NCBI GenBank assembly: GCA_900473205.1
Contig: UCLB01000018.1
Coordinates: 1-48,581 of the forward strand
Source: Hyphomicrobiales bacterium
GTDB lineage: Bacteria; Pseudomonadota; Alphaproteobacteria; Rhizobiales; Rhizobiaceae
Length of the DNA stretch: 48,581 bases
Reading direction: 5' to 3'
Each line of letters begins with the position of its first letter. Positions within the stretch are counted from its first letter, which is position 1. The translations under genes and the position numbers were made by a program. Positions 34,512 to 43,428 of the stretch are shown here, piece by piece. The notes under the pieces were generated by a model, which saw nothing but the letters and a program-made list of their open reading frames with translations, had not been told where the DNA came from and ran no database searches.

Positions 34512-35123
34512 ATGAAAAACATCAGCCGTTTCGGATTTATGATTGCAGCAATGATCGCAGGTGCATTTGCGGGCCAAGCAGAAGCATCTCCAGCAGCAGC
34601 AATGCGCATCATGGGTAAAGCCAATCCACCGATTGGTCACTACGAATTCTGCCAGACCTATCAGAGCGAATGCCAGCCGACATCCGGCGACCGTGGCCCT
34701 CTGAGACTGACCGAAGAAAACTGGAAGATGATCCTGGACGTGAACTACACGGTCAACACCACGATCACGCCAATGACGGATATGGAAATCTACGGCGTTG
34801 AAGAGCGCTGGGCTTACCCGACCACGGTTGGCGATTGTGAGGACTATGTTCTCTTGAAGCGCAAGATGCTGATGAACAAGGGCATCTCGCCATCCGACTT
34901 GCTGATCACGGTCGTTCTTCAGCCAAACGGTTCCGGCCACGCGGTTCTGACCGTGCGTACCGACCGCGGCGACTTCATTCTCGACAACCTTCGCAACAAG
35001 GTCATGGACTGGTCCGAGACCGAATATACCTACCTCAAGCGTCAGGACAGCGCCAATCCGGGCCGCTGGGTCAAAATTCAGGATGGCCGTAACGTCAGCG
35101 CAGTTGCAGGTATTAAGGAATAA
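34512..35123 (+). CDS. Exported transglutaminase-like cysteine peptidase (BTLCP, DUF920)
   Basis: The 203-residue protein starts with a signal peptide (MKNISRFGFMIAAMIAGAFAGQ, cleavage near AEA). The catalytic triad is visible as VGDCEDYVLLKR (Cys), GSGHAVLTV (His) and DFILDN (Asp). The family is bacterial transglutaminase-like cysteine proteinase, related to LapG, and acts in the periplasm. GGGGAG precedes the ATG. A strong terminator follows. Confidence 0.9.
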   Translation: MKNISRFGFMIAAMIAGAFAGQAEASPAAAMRIMGKANPPIGHYEFCQTYQSECQPTSGDRGPLRLTEENWKMILDVNYTVNTTITPMTDMEIYGVEERWAYPTTVGDCEDYVLLKRKMLMNKGISPSDLLITVVLQPNGSGHAVLTVRTDRGDFILDNLRNKVMDWSETEYTYLKRQDSANPGRWVKIQDGRNVSAVAGIKE

Positions 35124-35209
35124 TCAGGCGGGCGGCGTCTCCCCCGCCCCTCTCTACCGAGTTATTGGCCGGTCAGGTCACCCCGTCCCCGATGTTGACC
35201 GTGCCACGG

Positions 35210-35242
35210 GCCGGTTCCGTTGCCCCGGAACCGGCTCTTTTT
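35210..35242 (+). terminator. Terminator after the BTLCP gene
   Basis: Arms GCCGGTTCCG and CGGAACCGGC form a perfect 10-bp stem with a 6-base loop, followed by TCTTTTTT. Confidence 0.88.
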
Positions 35243-35260
35243 TGTCTGGAGTTTGGCTAA

Positions 35261-35695
35261 TTAGAGCAGGCCAAGTTCGGCGAGTTCGCGGCGAAGGTCT
35301 GATGGCATGTCGTCGGACAGGCCGTTGCCACCAAGATCACGCGGGGCTTCTTCCGCGTTCAGGTAACGCCATCCCTGAAACGGTCTCTTGGGCGCAGGCG
35401 AGGTTTCGATGACCTCCGGCCCAAGCACCAGATCGCAGCGGCTGATGCCGTCTTCACCTTTAAACGAGCGGATATCGAGAAGCGACTGGCGGGCCTGCAC
35501 CTGGCCTTTGATGACCCAATAGAGCGAGCCGCCATCCAGCAACTCCTCCGTCCGTTTGGGAAACATGCGCGTGGTGTGCACACTGTGCGGCTCCAGCCCT
35601 GCCGCAATGGCGGTCAGGCACCGGTTGGAAACCCACTCGCGCAAATCCTCGATGGAGTCAGCGCCAACACAAAGCTTGATAAGATGAAGAGCCAT
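35261..35695 (-). CDS. DUF1489 family protein
   Basis: The 144-residue protein matches the alphaproteobacterial DUF1489 family: LHLIKLCVGADSIEDL, TTRMFPKRTEELLDGGSLYW and FQGWRYL. It is widespread but uncharacterised. No signal peptide is seen. Confidence 0.88.
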   Translation of the reverse strand: MALHLIKLCVGADSIEDLREWVSNRCLTAIAAGLEPHSVHTTRMFPKRTEELLDGGSLYWVIKGQVQARQSLLDIRSFKGEDGISRCDLVLGPEVIETSPAPKRPFQGWRYLNAEEAPRDLGGNGLSDDMPSDLRRELAELGLL

Positions 35696-35749
35696 GGCGC
35701 TATCAAGGCCGTTTTGGCTCGTCCGTCAAGCGTGGATAAGTTGCGCTGT

Positions 35750-37153
35750 TCAACACTCCACCACATTCACGGCAAGACCGCCGGTGGAGGTTTCCTTGTA
35801 TTTCTCGCTCATGTCGTTGCCGGTCTGGCGCATGGTTTCGATACAGGCATCGAGCGGCACGAAATGCTCACCATCACCCTTCAACGCCAGCGACGCTGCG
35901 GTAACGGCCTTCACGGCACCAAGAGCATTCCGCTCGATGCAAGGCACCTGCACCAGACCGGCAATGGGATCGCAGGTCATGCCGAGGTGGTGTTCGAGCG
36001 CGATTTCAGCCGCATTTTCTACCTGTGCCGGGGAGCCGCCCATGACTGCGGCGAGACCAGCCGCCGCCATGGCAGCAGCAGATCCGACTTCGCCCTGACA
36101 GCCGACTTCGGCACCGGAGATGGAGGCATTGTGCTTGATGATGCCGCCAATGGCTGCCGCCGTCAGCAGGAAGTCCCTGATATCGTCAACTGACGCATCC
36201 TCATGGAAATGGCGGAAGTAGCGAACGGTGGCAGGCACCACGCCCGCAGCACCATTGGTGGGCGCAGTGACGACACGACCACCGGAGGCGTTTTCCTCGT
36301 TCACGGCCATCGCGTAAACGCTAAGCCAGTCATTCGCCAGAACCGGGTTGAGCCGGTTGCTGCGCCATTCGGCATTCAGCTTGTCATGTATGGAGCGCGC
36401 ACGGCGTTTGACCTTGAGGCCACCGGGCATGATGCCCTCGCCTTTCAGTCCACGCTCGATGCAGCCATTCATCGCATCCCAGATCTGGTCCAGCCGGTCA
36501 TCCAGTTCCTGCCGTGACATGACGGTTTCTTCATTGGCGCGCTTCATTTGCGAAATGGTGCGGCCAGAACTGTTTGCCATCTCCAGCATCTGCTTGGCGC
36601 TGGCGAAGGGATAAGGAACCTTCGGTCCGTTATCCACGGTCTTGCCGCGCTGTTTCATCGCCTCAAGCTCGGTATCGGTCACCACGAAACCGCCGCCGAC
36701 AGAATAATAGATGCGCTTGAGCAGCATGCGTCCCTGATTGTCATAGGCAGAGAAGGTCATGCCATTGGCATGGCCCGGCAGCGGGTTCTTCTTGTCGAAG
36801 ATCAAATCTTCTGCTGGGCGGAAAATGTACGTCGGATGGCCCGGAGGTGTCACGCGGCCCGAGGCTTCGACATCGGCAACAAGGCCGTCCATCGCATCGG
36901 GATCGACACGGTCAGGGCGCTCGCCCGTCAAACCGAGGATAACCGCACGGCCAGAGCCGTGGCCAATGCCGGTGAAAGCAAGCGAGCCATGCAGGCTGAC
37001 CTTGATGGCCGAAACCGCAGCACCGGAAGGCCGTGGCCATTCGTCCGACAGGATGGTTTCGAGAAAGCGGTTCGCCGCGGACATCGGTCCCATCGTGTGC
37101 GAACTGGAAGGTCCGATACCGATCTTGAAGACGTCGAAGACCGAAAGAAACAT
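35750..37153 (-). CDS. sdaA: L-serine dehydratase (4Fe-4S type, single chain)
   Basis: The 467-residue protein joins the beta domain ([20 protein letters not shown]) and alpha domain ([38 protein letters not shown]). The Cys at CQGE, TCDP and VPCIE are candidates for cluster ligands, and the chain ends VVEC as in many members. It deaminates serine to pyruvate. The gene stands alone; a possible leader with an AT-rich promoter follows at 37154-37290. Confidence 0.95.
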   Translation of the reverse strand: MFLSVFDVFKIGIGPSSSHTMGPMSAANRFLETILSDEWPRPSGAAVSAIKVSLHGSLAFTGIGHGSGRAVILGLTGERPDRVDPDAMDGLVADVEASGRVTPPGHPTYIFRPAEDLIFDKKNPLPGHANGMTFSAYDNQGRMLLKRIYYSVGGGFVVTDTELEAMKQRGKTVDNGPKVPYPFASAKQMLEMANSSGRTISQMKRANEETVMSRQELDDRLDQIWDAMNGCIERGLKGEGIMPGGLKVKRRARSIHDKLNAEWRSNRLNPVLANDWLSVYAMAVNEENASGGRVVTAPTNGAAGVVPATVRYFRHFHEDASVDDIRDFLLTAAAIGGIIKHNASISGAEVGCQGEVGSAAAMAAAGLAAVMGGSPAQVENAAEIALEHHLGMTCDPIAGLVQVPCIERNALGAVKAVTAASLALKGDGEHFVPLDACIETMRQTGNDMSEKYKETSTGGLAVNVVEC

Positions 37154-37296
37154 GTGTATCCTGCCCTATGTATAGACTTATGGCGCCAGTTTATCTGAAA
37201 GGCGCAAATGCGCCATATCAAATATGGGCATGAATTACGCCGACTGCGACATGCGGCAAAGCCTTTTCTGGGCATATTTCAGGCGCAAATGAAAAC

Positions 37297-37323
37297 AGCA
37301 CGGTTTCTTGGGGAAACCGTGCT
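37297..37323 (-). terminator. Terminator of the 33-residue membrane peptide gene
   Basis: Arms AGCACGGTTTC and GAAACCGTGCT form a perfect 11-bp stem with a 5-base loop. On the minus strand a GTTTTC tail follows. It lies about 30 bases past the stop at 37354. Confidence 0.7.
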
Positions 37324-37353
37324 GCCATATCTGAAAACTTTTAAGAGAGATTT

Positions 37354-37455
37354 TTACGGGCTGCCAAAAATGTATGTCAAAGCGAGAAAAGCGGCAAAGC
37401 CTGCAAGAGCGCGTATTGTTACAGCCCAGCAGGATTTCTGTGCGGTTTCTTCCAT
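37354..37455 (-). CDS. Small membrane peptide (33 aa), unlisted by length
   Basis: ATG at 37455, TAA at 37354-37356. The peptide is MEETAQKSCWAVTIRALAGF and then AAFLALTYIFGSP: a short charged start and one hydrophobic helix. GGAG stands 6 bases before the ATG, and a strong hairpin follows about 30 bases after the stop. Codon use is ordinary. No family is recognised. It lies alone between sdaA and the gene at 37835. Confidence 0.6.
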   Translation of the reverse strand: MEETAQKSCWAVTIRALAGFAAFLALTYIFGSP

Positions 37456-37834
37456 GATTACTCCAGCGTGTTCACTCTCCAGGCCGCTCTTCCGTCGGCC
37501 CAGTGGGTGAACCATTTATTAAAAACTCGTGACAAAGGCAATTGCTAAAAACGGCTAAAGCAAGGCGTATTCGCCCACCTGCCATTCACTGCGTGCATAG
37601 GTGCAATAAAAAACAATAGGTTAGATGACCATATCGGGACAGGCTATCCACAGGCTCCGTCTCAATTTGGACCAAAGTGTAAACGTGGTTAGATTTGGTT
37701 CACCATAAGTGCCTGAGATGTGTATAAACGCCCGCAATTTCACAGTTTTTGGTAGACGGGCTTTTCACCGTCTTGAACGTGTCTCGCAACTGCATTATCG
37801 GGCGAAAACCAACACGCTAGAGCGGTGAGATATC

Positions 37835-38188
37835 ATGCAGGCAAATGCTTCTTCCTTCCCTGACCGCGAAACGGTCGCGACCAAGATCGCATCCTTGAAT
37901 GCCGAGGATCAGTCCTGGCTGACCCTGCTGCTGGAAAACGCCCTTCAAGACGAAAACCTGCTGGAAGGCCTGCATCTGTTTCTGGATCAACAGTCGCAGG
38001 CACGGTTTCTCAACACGCTGAAGCTGGAGAAATGCGGTGAGTGGTTTGGCGAACATGCCCCGGCCCGCATGCAGATCCGGCTGCATGAAGTCTCGAAGAG
38101 CAGCCAGCACGCGGCCTTCAGCGCATTTCGCAACGGCCTGATGAAGTCCGGCGGTCTGGAAAAGGCCTATCCGAAAGCACCGATCTAA
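37835..38188 (+). CDS. Hypothetical protein (117 aa)
   Basis: No family is recognised. The protein is mostly helical (ETVATKIASLNAEDQSWLTL, LLEGLHLFLDQQSQARFLNT) with no signal peptide, membrane segment or Cys pair. GGTGAG precedes the ATG. A TTTGGTTCACCATA sequence lies 141 bases upstream (see findings). Confidence 0.65.
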   Translation: MQANASSFPDRETVATKIASLNAEDQSWLTLLLENALQDENLLEGLHLFLDQQSQARFLNTLKLEKCGEWFGEHAPARMQIRLHEVSKSSQHAAFSAFRNGLMKSGGLEKAYPKAPI

Positions 38189-38200
38189 GTATCGCCTGCT

Positions 38201-38953
38201 TTAATCCGGCACACGCTCGACCACCGCGATGATTGGCCCCATGGGGTGCCAGGAGTCGCGGCGTTTTGCGGCGGGAATATCCACGCTGGAAATGCTGCCA
38301 TCCAGATAAAGCGCATTCTTCACATGCAGCCGGTCGCGGAACAGCGTGGCGAAATCGTAAAAGCGCACCGCATTTTCCGAGATTGCAAAATGCACGACAC
38401 CGTCATCCGAGACGCCAACACCGTTGCGGGTGTTGAGGCTGTCGCTCTGCGGTAAAAAGCGCGGATGCAATTCGCCGTCTATCACCAGCATCGGACCTGA
38501 TTGCGTGGCCAAATCCGGCTTGAGATTGGCGTTGAGATAAGCGCTGGTTTCCAGCACGCCTGCCGTCTGGCCCTTCAGAAAGAAGACGCCATTGGGCTGC
38601 ATGTGGAAATTGCCCCACCCGCCGCCGGTGCTGATGGCATTCTTTTCCACGCCATTCTCTATATGCAGTCCCACCGGCGACAGATCGCGGTGATACATGC
38701 CGCCATTCATGGCGAAGATGACGAAGCTGTGCTGGCGCCAGAGAGACGTGGAAAGCGCCTCGAAGGAGCCGTAAGGCTTTCCGGCAATATAATCCCACTG
38801 ATAAAGCCTGATGTCGTTTTTCTTCGGATCGAAACTGCATACCGTATAGCGGCCGCCCATATGGTCGAGCGCCTGACAATAGCTCGGCAGTTCCGACGCA
38901 TTGGCTGCGGTGGAAAACAAAAACGGCAGCAGATATCGAATGAATTTTCTCAT
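38201..38953 (-). CDS. Exported phosphodiester glycosidase family protein (NAGPA/DUF2233 type)
   Basis: From the ATG at 38953 (GAGGA upstream) the product is 250 residues with a signal peptide (MRKFIRYLLPFLFSTAANAS). The family motifs are FVIFAMNGGMYHRDLSPVGL, QSGPMLVIDGELHPRF and ALYLDGSISSVD. NAGPA-type enzymes remove N-acetylglucosamine from phosphodiesters; the bacterial substrate is unknown. The frame continues to 39031 without a better start. Confidence 0.88.
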   Translation of the reverse strand: MRKFIRYLLPFLFSTAANASELPSYCQALDHMGGRYTVCSFDPKKNDIRLYQWDYIAGKPYGSFEALSTSLWRQHSFVIFAMNGGMYHRDLSPVGLHIENGVEKNAISTGGGWGNFHMQPNGVFFLKGQTAGVLETSAYLNANLKPDLATQSGPMLVIDGELHPRFLPQSDSLNTRNGVGVSDDGVVHFAISENAVRFYDFATLFRDRLHVKNALYLDGSISSVDIPAAKRRDSWHPMGPIIAVVERVPD

Positions 38954-39080
38954 CGGTCCTCGTGAATCAGCGAGATTCTGTCTGGCACGATAAACTGCCG
39001 GAGGACGACGAGAATATGGCTCACATTTCACAGCGCGCTGTTTTCACGAACGCCCGCATGAAAATCTCGTTACAACAAAA

Positions 39081-39112
39081 AAGCCGGCGAAAAATTCGCC
39101 AGCTTCTTTTTG
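39081..39112 (-). terminator. Terminator after the entericidin gene
   Basis: An 11-bp stem with one mismatch (AAGCCGGCGAA / TTCGCCAGCTT) and a 3-base loop. On the minus strand a run of T follows, just after the entericidin stop at 39138. Confidence 0.7.
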
Positions 39113-39137
39113 ATCTTGGCCAATGCCAATATGTGGT

Positions 39138-39299
39138 TTAGCGGCGCGCTGCGCGATCTACGCTTCGTCCGGCAGCCTGCGTGCCGTCTACGGTGCCTGC
39201 TACATCCTTGCCAACGCCGCGGATCGTGTTACCGCAGGAGCTGAGGGAAATGAGAGCGATAAAAACAGCAGCAATGCTTGCGAAGAAACGTGTCGACAT
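39138..39299 (-). CDS. Entericidin EcnA/B family lipoprotein (53 aa)
   Basis: The ATG at 39299 follows GGGGAG. The peptide has a signal sequence ending in a lipobox, ISLSSCGN (acylated Cys near residue 23), then the entericidin-type core NTIRGVGKDVAGTVDG and a basic end. Entericidins are small stress-related membrane lipoproteins. A perfect EcfG promoter lies 64 bases upstream (39363-39387), which fits stationary-phase or stress expression. Confidence 0.85.
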   Translation of the reverse strand: MSTRFFASIAAVFIALISLSSCGNTIRGVGKDVAGTVDGTQAAGRSVDRAARR

Positions 39300-39362
39300 G
39301 CGTGGAAACTCCCCTTGTGTCTGCGTCAATAATGCAGACGATGATCTAAATTGCGCACATAA

Positions 39363-39387
39363 AACGCGGGAAATCAAAACCGGTTCC
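39363..39387 (-). promoter_or_regulatory. EcfG general-stress promoter of entericidin (perfect match)
   Basis: On the minus strand: GGAAC, 16 bases, CGTT. This is the full EcfG/RpoE2 consensus with the usual spacing. It points at the gene at 39299. Confidence 0.75.
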
Positions 39388-39415
39388 GCAGTCGTTCAAA
39401 AATAAGTTATCGATC

Positions 39416-40312
39416 TCAAAGCGGCTGTGCCACATCGCGGAACGCGTTGCGAATGCTGTCTGCCACCGCCTGAACCGGACGCGACGGCTTGTCCGCCAGA
39501 ATGAGGCGGATATCGAAGCAGCCAAGCTCCGGCAGCCCATCCTTTTCGCCCAGAATAACCATGTCGTTTTGCACGTAGGAACGCGGCAAAGGCGCGATCG
39601 CAAGATCGGCCTCAATGGCCGCCTTTTGCGCCATGGTGTGGCCGCTGAGATAAGCGACGCGGAAACGGCGATTTTGCTTCTCCAGCGAATTGATGGCTTC
39701 CGAGCGCCAGATGCAGCCATCTTCCCAGATCGAAATCGGCAAGGGATCACGCAGATGTGCCGTGCCGCATTTCGCGCCCGTCCACACCAGCCGCTCGCGC
39801 ATCAGAACCTCACCCGTATTGCGCATGGGCAGCGACGCGCAGTTGACCAGCGCCAGATCGAGCCGATGCTCATCCATGCGTTTGTAAAGCTGCGAGCTGG
39901 AATCGATGGTCACATCCACCATGATGGCCGGAAAGGCTTCCGCAAACCGCTTGAGAATGCCAGGCAGCAGCCCACGCTCACCGATGTCTTCCGGCGCACC
40001 CAGCCTGACGACGCCTGACAGTTCCGGCATCACGAAACGTGACACCGCCTCATTGGACAGCGCGATCATGCGTCGCGCATAGGTCAACAGCGTCTCGCCA
40101 TGAGCGGTCAGTGTGACCGAGCGCGCATCGCGCAGGAACAGCGTCGTCTTCAACTGCTCCTCAAGCTTCTTGATCTGCATGGACACCGCTGACGGCGTTC
40201 GAAACACCACCTCGGCGGCGGTGGAGAAATTGCCGGTTTCGGCAATCGCAACGAAGGTGCGCAAGATGTCGTTGTCCAACAAAGGCAGCGGTTGGCGGAA
40301 GGAAACTGTCAT
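39416..40312 (-). CDS. LysR-family transcriptional regulator
   Basis: The 298-residue protein starts with the LysR helix-turn-helix (ILRTFVAIAETGNFSTAAEV followed by FRTPSAVSMQIKKLEEQL) and has the usual effector domain with LPLRDAR-like and LGAPEDIGERGLLPGILKRF segments. I chose the ATG at 40312. It diverges from the DUF1127 gene at 40531, with 218 bases between that hold a good palindrome (40450-40465). Target and effector are unknown; control of the DUF1127 gene is a reasonable guess. Confidence 0.9.
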   Translation of the reverse strand: MTVSFRQPLPLLDNDILRTFVAIAETGNFSTAAEVVFRTPSAVSMQIKKLEEQLKTTLFLRDARSVTLTAHGETLLTYARRMIALSNEAVSRFVMPELSGVVRLGAPEDIGERGLLPGILKRFAEAFPAIMVDVTIDSSSQLYKRMDEHRLDLALVNCASLPMRNTGEVLMRERLVWTGAKCGTAHLRDPLPISIWEDGCIWRSEAINSLEKQNRRFRVAYLSGHTMAQKAAIEADLAIAPLPRSYVQNDMVILGEKDGLPELGCFDIRLILADKPSRPVQAVADSIRNAFRDVAQPL

Positions 40313-40449
40313 GGCGGATGCCTTCAATTTTTCTGATCAATAAGACGATATCATTTCGTTTGATTGAATGTCAACAATGTCTCATTCTCAAATCCAAGCC
40401 AGACGATGGCGCCGAAAAGCATCACAATAAGTCATGGATGACATGACAA

Positions 40450-40465
40450 TCATTCAATTGATTGA
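40450..40465. promoter_or_regulatory. Palindrome, candidate LysR operator
   Basis: TCATTCAATTGATTGA is a palindrome with a perfect TCAATTGA core and two single mismatches at the outer positions. It lies between the divergent LysR gene (start 40312) and DUF1127 gene (start 40531), 66 bases before the latter. Confidence 0.45.
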
Positions 40466-40530
40466 TGATCGCACTGAGCGCATACCACTATCGTCTGAAA
40501 CCGAACATGGAGCATGAAAGGAGATACGAC

Positions 40531-40746
40531 ATGACCATGATCACCACCCACGCCAGGCGGCCCTCACGGGCTTCGCTACAGTCATTCCACTGGTTATCCC
40601 GCCTTGTAGAAACAGGACGTGCACTGCACGCATTATGGCGCCGCAGACAGAACCTGCGTGCCCTTGAAGCCCTGCCTGCAGACACATTGAAGGATATCGG
40701 ATGGCCAACGACGGACAACAAGCGCATGCGGATTGTTTCCAAATAA
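40531..40746 (+). CDS. DUF1127 small protein (71 aa)
   Basis: The ATG at 40531 has AAGGAGA 8 bases upstream. The product ends with the DUF1127 pattern: ALHALWRRRQNLRALEALPADTLKDIGW, where the W and R/L-rich helix are diagnostic. Such basic small proteins bind RNA in some rhizobia and Brucella and are often under LysR and stress control. A terminator follows at 40769-40807. Confidence 0.88.
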   Translation: MTMITTHARRPSRASLQSFHWLSRLVETGRALHALWRRRQNLRALEALPADTLKDIGWPTTDNKRMRIVSK

Positions 40747-40768
40747 AAGCAGCGCATAAGACGAACTG

Positions 40769-40807
40769 AATGGCTCGCAAGACTTGGATCTCGCGAGCCA
40801 TTTTTTT
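40769..40807 (+). terminator. Terminator after the DUF1127 gene
   Basis: Arms AATGGCTCGC and GCGAGCCATT with a 14-base loop are followed by seven T. Confidence 0.85.
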
Positions 40808-40871
40808 GCGCTGCGGAACAAATGACAGGCCACCACATTTCCCACTGCCCCAATCAGCTAAGAGGATATCT

Positions 40872-42947
40872 ATGGCCCAGTTCGGTTCCAGCATTTTGCC
40901 CGGCGACTTCACCCGCCTTGGCGCCAATTTCGATGGTGATGGTGTCAATTTCGCAATCTTCAGCGCCCATGCCGAACGGGTTGAATTGTGCCTCTTCGAT
41001 GAGAGCGGTAAAAACGAGATCGAGCGCATCACGTTGCCGGAATTCACCAACGAAATCTGGCACGGCTATATTCCCGGCCTGAAGCCCGGCGCGCTCTATG
41101 GTTACCGCGTGCATGGCGCATACGACCCGGAAAAGGGCCATCGCTTCAATCCCAACAAGCTGCTGGTCGATCCATACGCCCGTGAACTGGTGGGCAATAT
41201 TGAATGGGGCACCGAGCAGTTCGGCTACAAGCTGGACGCCGAAGACAAGGACCTTTCCTTCGATGAGAGCGACAGCGCCGGCAAGATGCCGAAGTGCCGC
41301 GTCATCGATCCCAATGATTATGACTGGGCCAACGACAAGAAGCCCAACGTCCCCTGGTCGAAGACGATTTTCTACGAAACCCACGTCAAGGGCTTTACCC
41401 AGCTACACCCCGGCGTGCCGGAAAACCTGCGCGGAACCTATGAGGGTCTCGGCGACAAGCAGATTGTTGATTACATCAAGAGCCTCGGCGTAACCTCCGT
41501 CGAACTGTTGCCGATCCATTCCTTCCCGGATGACTCGCATCTGTTGGAAAAAGGACTGAAGAATTTCTGGGGCTACAATTCCCTCGGCTTCTTCTCCCCC
41601 GCATCGCGCTATTGTGGCCCGAAAGGCATGGCTGGCTTCCGCGATATGGTCAGGGCATTCCATGATGGCGGCATCGAGGTCATTCTCGACGTGGTCTATA
41701 ACCACACCGCCGAAGGCAACGAGCTTGGACCGACCCTTTCCTTCAAAGGCATCGACAATTTCTCCTACTACCGCACGATGCCTGACCAGCCGCGTTTTTA
41801 CATCAACGACACTGGCACCGGTAACACCGTCAACACCTCGCATCCGCGCGTTCTGCAACTGGTGACGGATTCTCTGCGCTACTGGGCCGAAGACATGCAT
41901 ATCGATGGCTTCCGCTTCGATCTGGGCACCATTCTCGGTCGCGAGCCAGAAGGTTTCGACCAGCGCAGCGGCTTCTTTGACGCCGTGGGTCAGGACCCGG
42001 TTCTTTCCAAGCTGAAACTGGTGGGCGAGCCTTGGGACATCGGCCCCGGCGGCTATCAGGTCGGCGGTTTTCCTCCCGGCTGGGCGGAATGGAACGACAA
42101 GTACCGCGATACGGTCCGCGAATACTGGAAGGACGAAGACGGCACCGCTGGTGATTTCGCCGCCCGCGTCCTTGGCTCCAGCGATGTCTACGACCTTCGT
42201 GGCCGTAGACCGTGGTCCAGCGTCAACTTCATCACCGCCCATGACGGCTTCACGCTGAACGACCTCGTGTCCTACAACGAGAAGCACAATGACGCGAACG
42301 GCGAAGACAACAAGGATGGCCACGGCGACAACCGCAGCTTCAACTATGGTGTCGAAGGTCCGACGGACGATCAGGACATCAACGCCGTTCGCGACCGGCA
42401 AAAGCGCAACTTCCTTGCCACCCTTCTTCTCTCACACGGGACACCGATGCTGTTGGCGGGCGATGAATTCGGTCGCAGTCAGATGGGCAACAATAACGGC
42501 TATTGCCAGGACAGCGAAGTCAGCTGGGTTCACTGGGAAAACCTGCCGGAGAGCGCTGAAGCCCTGCGGAGCTTCACAGCGCGCCTGATCGAATTGCGAC
42601 AGTCCCACTCGATCCTCAGACGCGAAAGCTGGCGCGACAGCACCCACGCCACATGGCTGAACCCGGGTGGTGGCGAACAGACTCAGGAACAGTGGGACGA
42701 TCTCGGCTGCACTTCTCTCGGTCTTCGCCTGACGCGTGACGATCAGGACGAAGCAGACGGATGGCAGGACGTGCTGGTCCTGTTCAATCCGCATGATGGC
42801 GCGGTGGAGTTCAAACTTCCGGATGCCGATCACGGCTGGATGACGGAGCTGACGACCGCAGACCCAGAGGCACCAAGCAATGCCATTGCCAATGGCGAGA
42901 CTTACACCGCCGAAGGCCGTAGCCTGGTCTTGTTGCGCGCGGCCTGA
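40872..42947 (+). CDS. glgX: Glycogen debranching enzyme (isoamylase type)
   Basis: From the ATG at 40872 (GAGGA upstream) the product is 691 residues. It has a CBM48-like start (LGANFDGDGVNFAIFSAHAE), the GH13 catalytic motifs DVVYNHTAEGNELGP, FRFDLGTILGREP (nucleophile Asp), LVGEPWDIGPGGYQ (general acid Glu) and FITAHDGFTLNDLVSYN, and a C-terminal beta domain. It cuts alpha-1,6 branches of glycogen. In many rhizobia glgX lies in a glg cluster; here it is alone behind a DUF1127 gene. Confidence 0.95.
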   Translation: MAQFGSSILPGDFTRLGANFDGDGVNFAIFSAHAERVELCLFDESGKNEIERITLPEFTNEIWHGYIPGLKPGALYGYRVHGAYDPEKGHRFNPNKLLVDPYARELVGNIEWGTEQFGYKLDAEDKDLSFDESDSAGKMPKCRVIDPNDYDWANDKKPNVPWSKTIFYETHVKGFTQLHPGVPENLRGTYEGLGDKQIVDYIKSLGVTSVELLPIHSFPDDSHLLEKGLKNFWGYNSLGFFSPASRYCGPKGMAGFRDMVRAFHDGGIEVILDVVYNHTAEGNELGPTLSFKGIDNFSYYRTMPDQPRFYINDTGTGNTVNTSHPRVLQLVTDSLRYWAEDMHIDGFRFDLGTILGREPEGFDQRSGFFDAVGQDPVLSKLKLVGEPWDIGPGGYQVGGFPPGWAEWNDKYRDTVREYWKDEDGTAGDFAARVLGSSDVYDLRGRRPWSSVNFITAHDGFTLNDLVSYNEKHNDANGEDNKDGHGDNRSFNYGVEGPTDDQDINAVRDRQKRNFLATLLLSHGTPMLLAGDEFGRSQMGNNNGYCQDSEVSWVHWENLPESAEALRSFTARLIELRQSHSILRRESWRDSTHATWLNPGGGEQTQEQWDDLGCTSLGLRLTRDDQDEADGWQDVLVLFNPHDGAVEFKLPDADHGWMTELTTADPEAPSNAIANGETYTAEGRSLVLLRAA

Positions 42948-42968
42948 TAAAGCGCCCTCATCTCATCG

Positions 42969-42997
42969 AACGCCGGAGGAAACTCCGGCGTTTTTGC
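42969..42997. terminator. Terminator between glgX and the response-regulator gene
   Basis: Arms AACGCCGGAG and CTCCGGCGTT with a GAAA loop, followed by TTTTTG. It serves glgX and perhaps also the convergent regulator. Confidence 0.87.
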
Positions 42998-42999
42998 GT

Positions 43000-43428
43000 T
43001 CAGGGATGTGTGAACTGCAAGCCGGCAACGCGAACGCCACGCTTCTTTTTGGACTTTGCCTTGCTGGAGATGGCAGCGCGGAGCGCAAAGAAGATATCAT
43101 CGAAATGGTATGGCTTGCTGAAGAAGCGTACGTCGGACGGCAAATCCAGCGCATCCGGCGCATGTCCCCCGGAGGTGACAATGATCGAAATATGCTCCTG
43201 GCAGGTTTCGAGCATGCGCACCAGATCCAGACCGGACAGGCCACCGGGCATATCGATGTCGGTGATGACAGCAGAAATCTGGGGCACCTTGCCGATGACG
43301 GCCACGGCCTCCAGAACGTTGGACGCTTCAAGCACGGTATAACCCACTTCTTCCAGCGCATCGGCAAGAGTGAATCTCAGGATCGGTTCGTCGTCTACGA
43401 CCAGAACGGTCAGGCCAGCTTCATGCAT
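43000..43428 (-). CDS. Response regulator, receiver domain only (142 aa)
   Basis: The ATG at 43428 follows GGAG. The receiver domain has the acidic pair (VVDDEP, Asp12/13), the phosphoacceptor Asp57 in VITDIDMPGG, the Thr/Ser in VTSGG and the Lys in FSKPY. No output domain; a basic tail (KAKSKKKRGVRV) follows. It may work as a phosphate sink or a single-domain relay. No kinase is adjacent. Confidence 0.9.
   Translation of the reverse strand: MHEAGLTVLVVDDEPILRFTLADALEEVGYTVLEASNVLEAVAVIGKVPQISAVITDIDMPGGLSGLDLVRMLETCQEHISIIVTSGGHAPDALDLPSDVRFFSKPYHFDDIFFALRAAISSKAKSKKKRGVRVAGLQFTHP

Noticed and set aside
37208..37510. 100-codon plus-strand frame opposite the 33-residue peptide
   Set aside because: Runs through the terminator hairpin at 37297-37323 and has no ribosome-binding site; the short minus-strand frame with GGAG and a following terminator fits better.
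41403..42401. 332-codon minus-strand frame inside glgX
   Set aside because: Antisense shadow; glgX motifs are on the plus strand.
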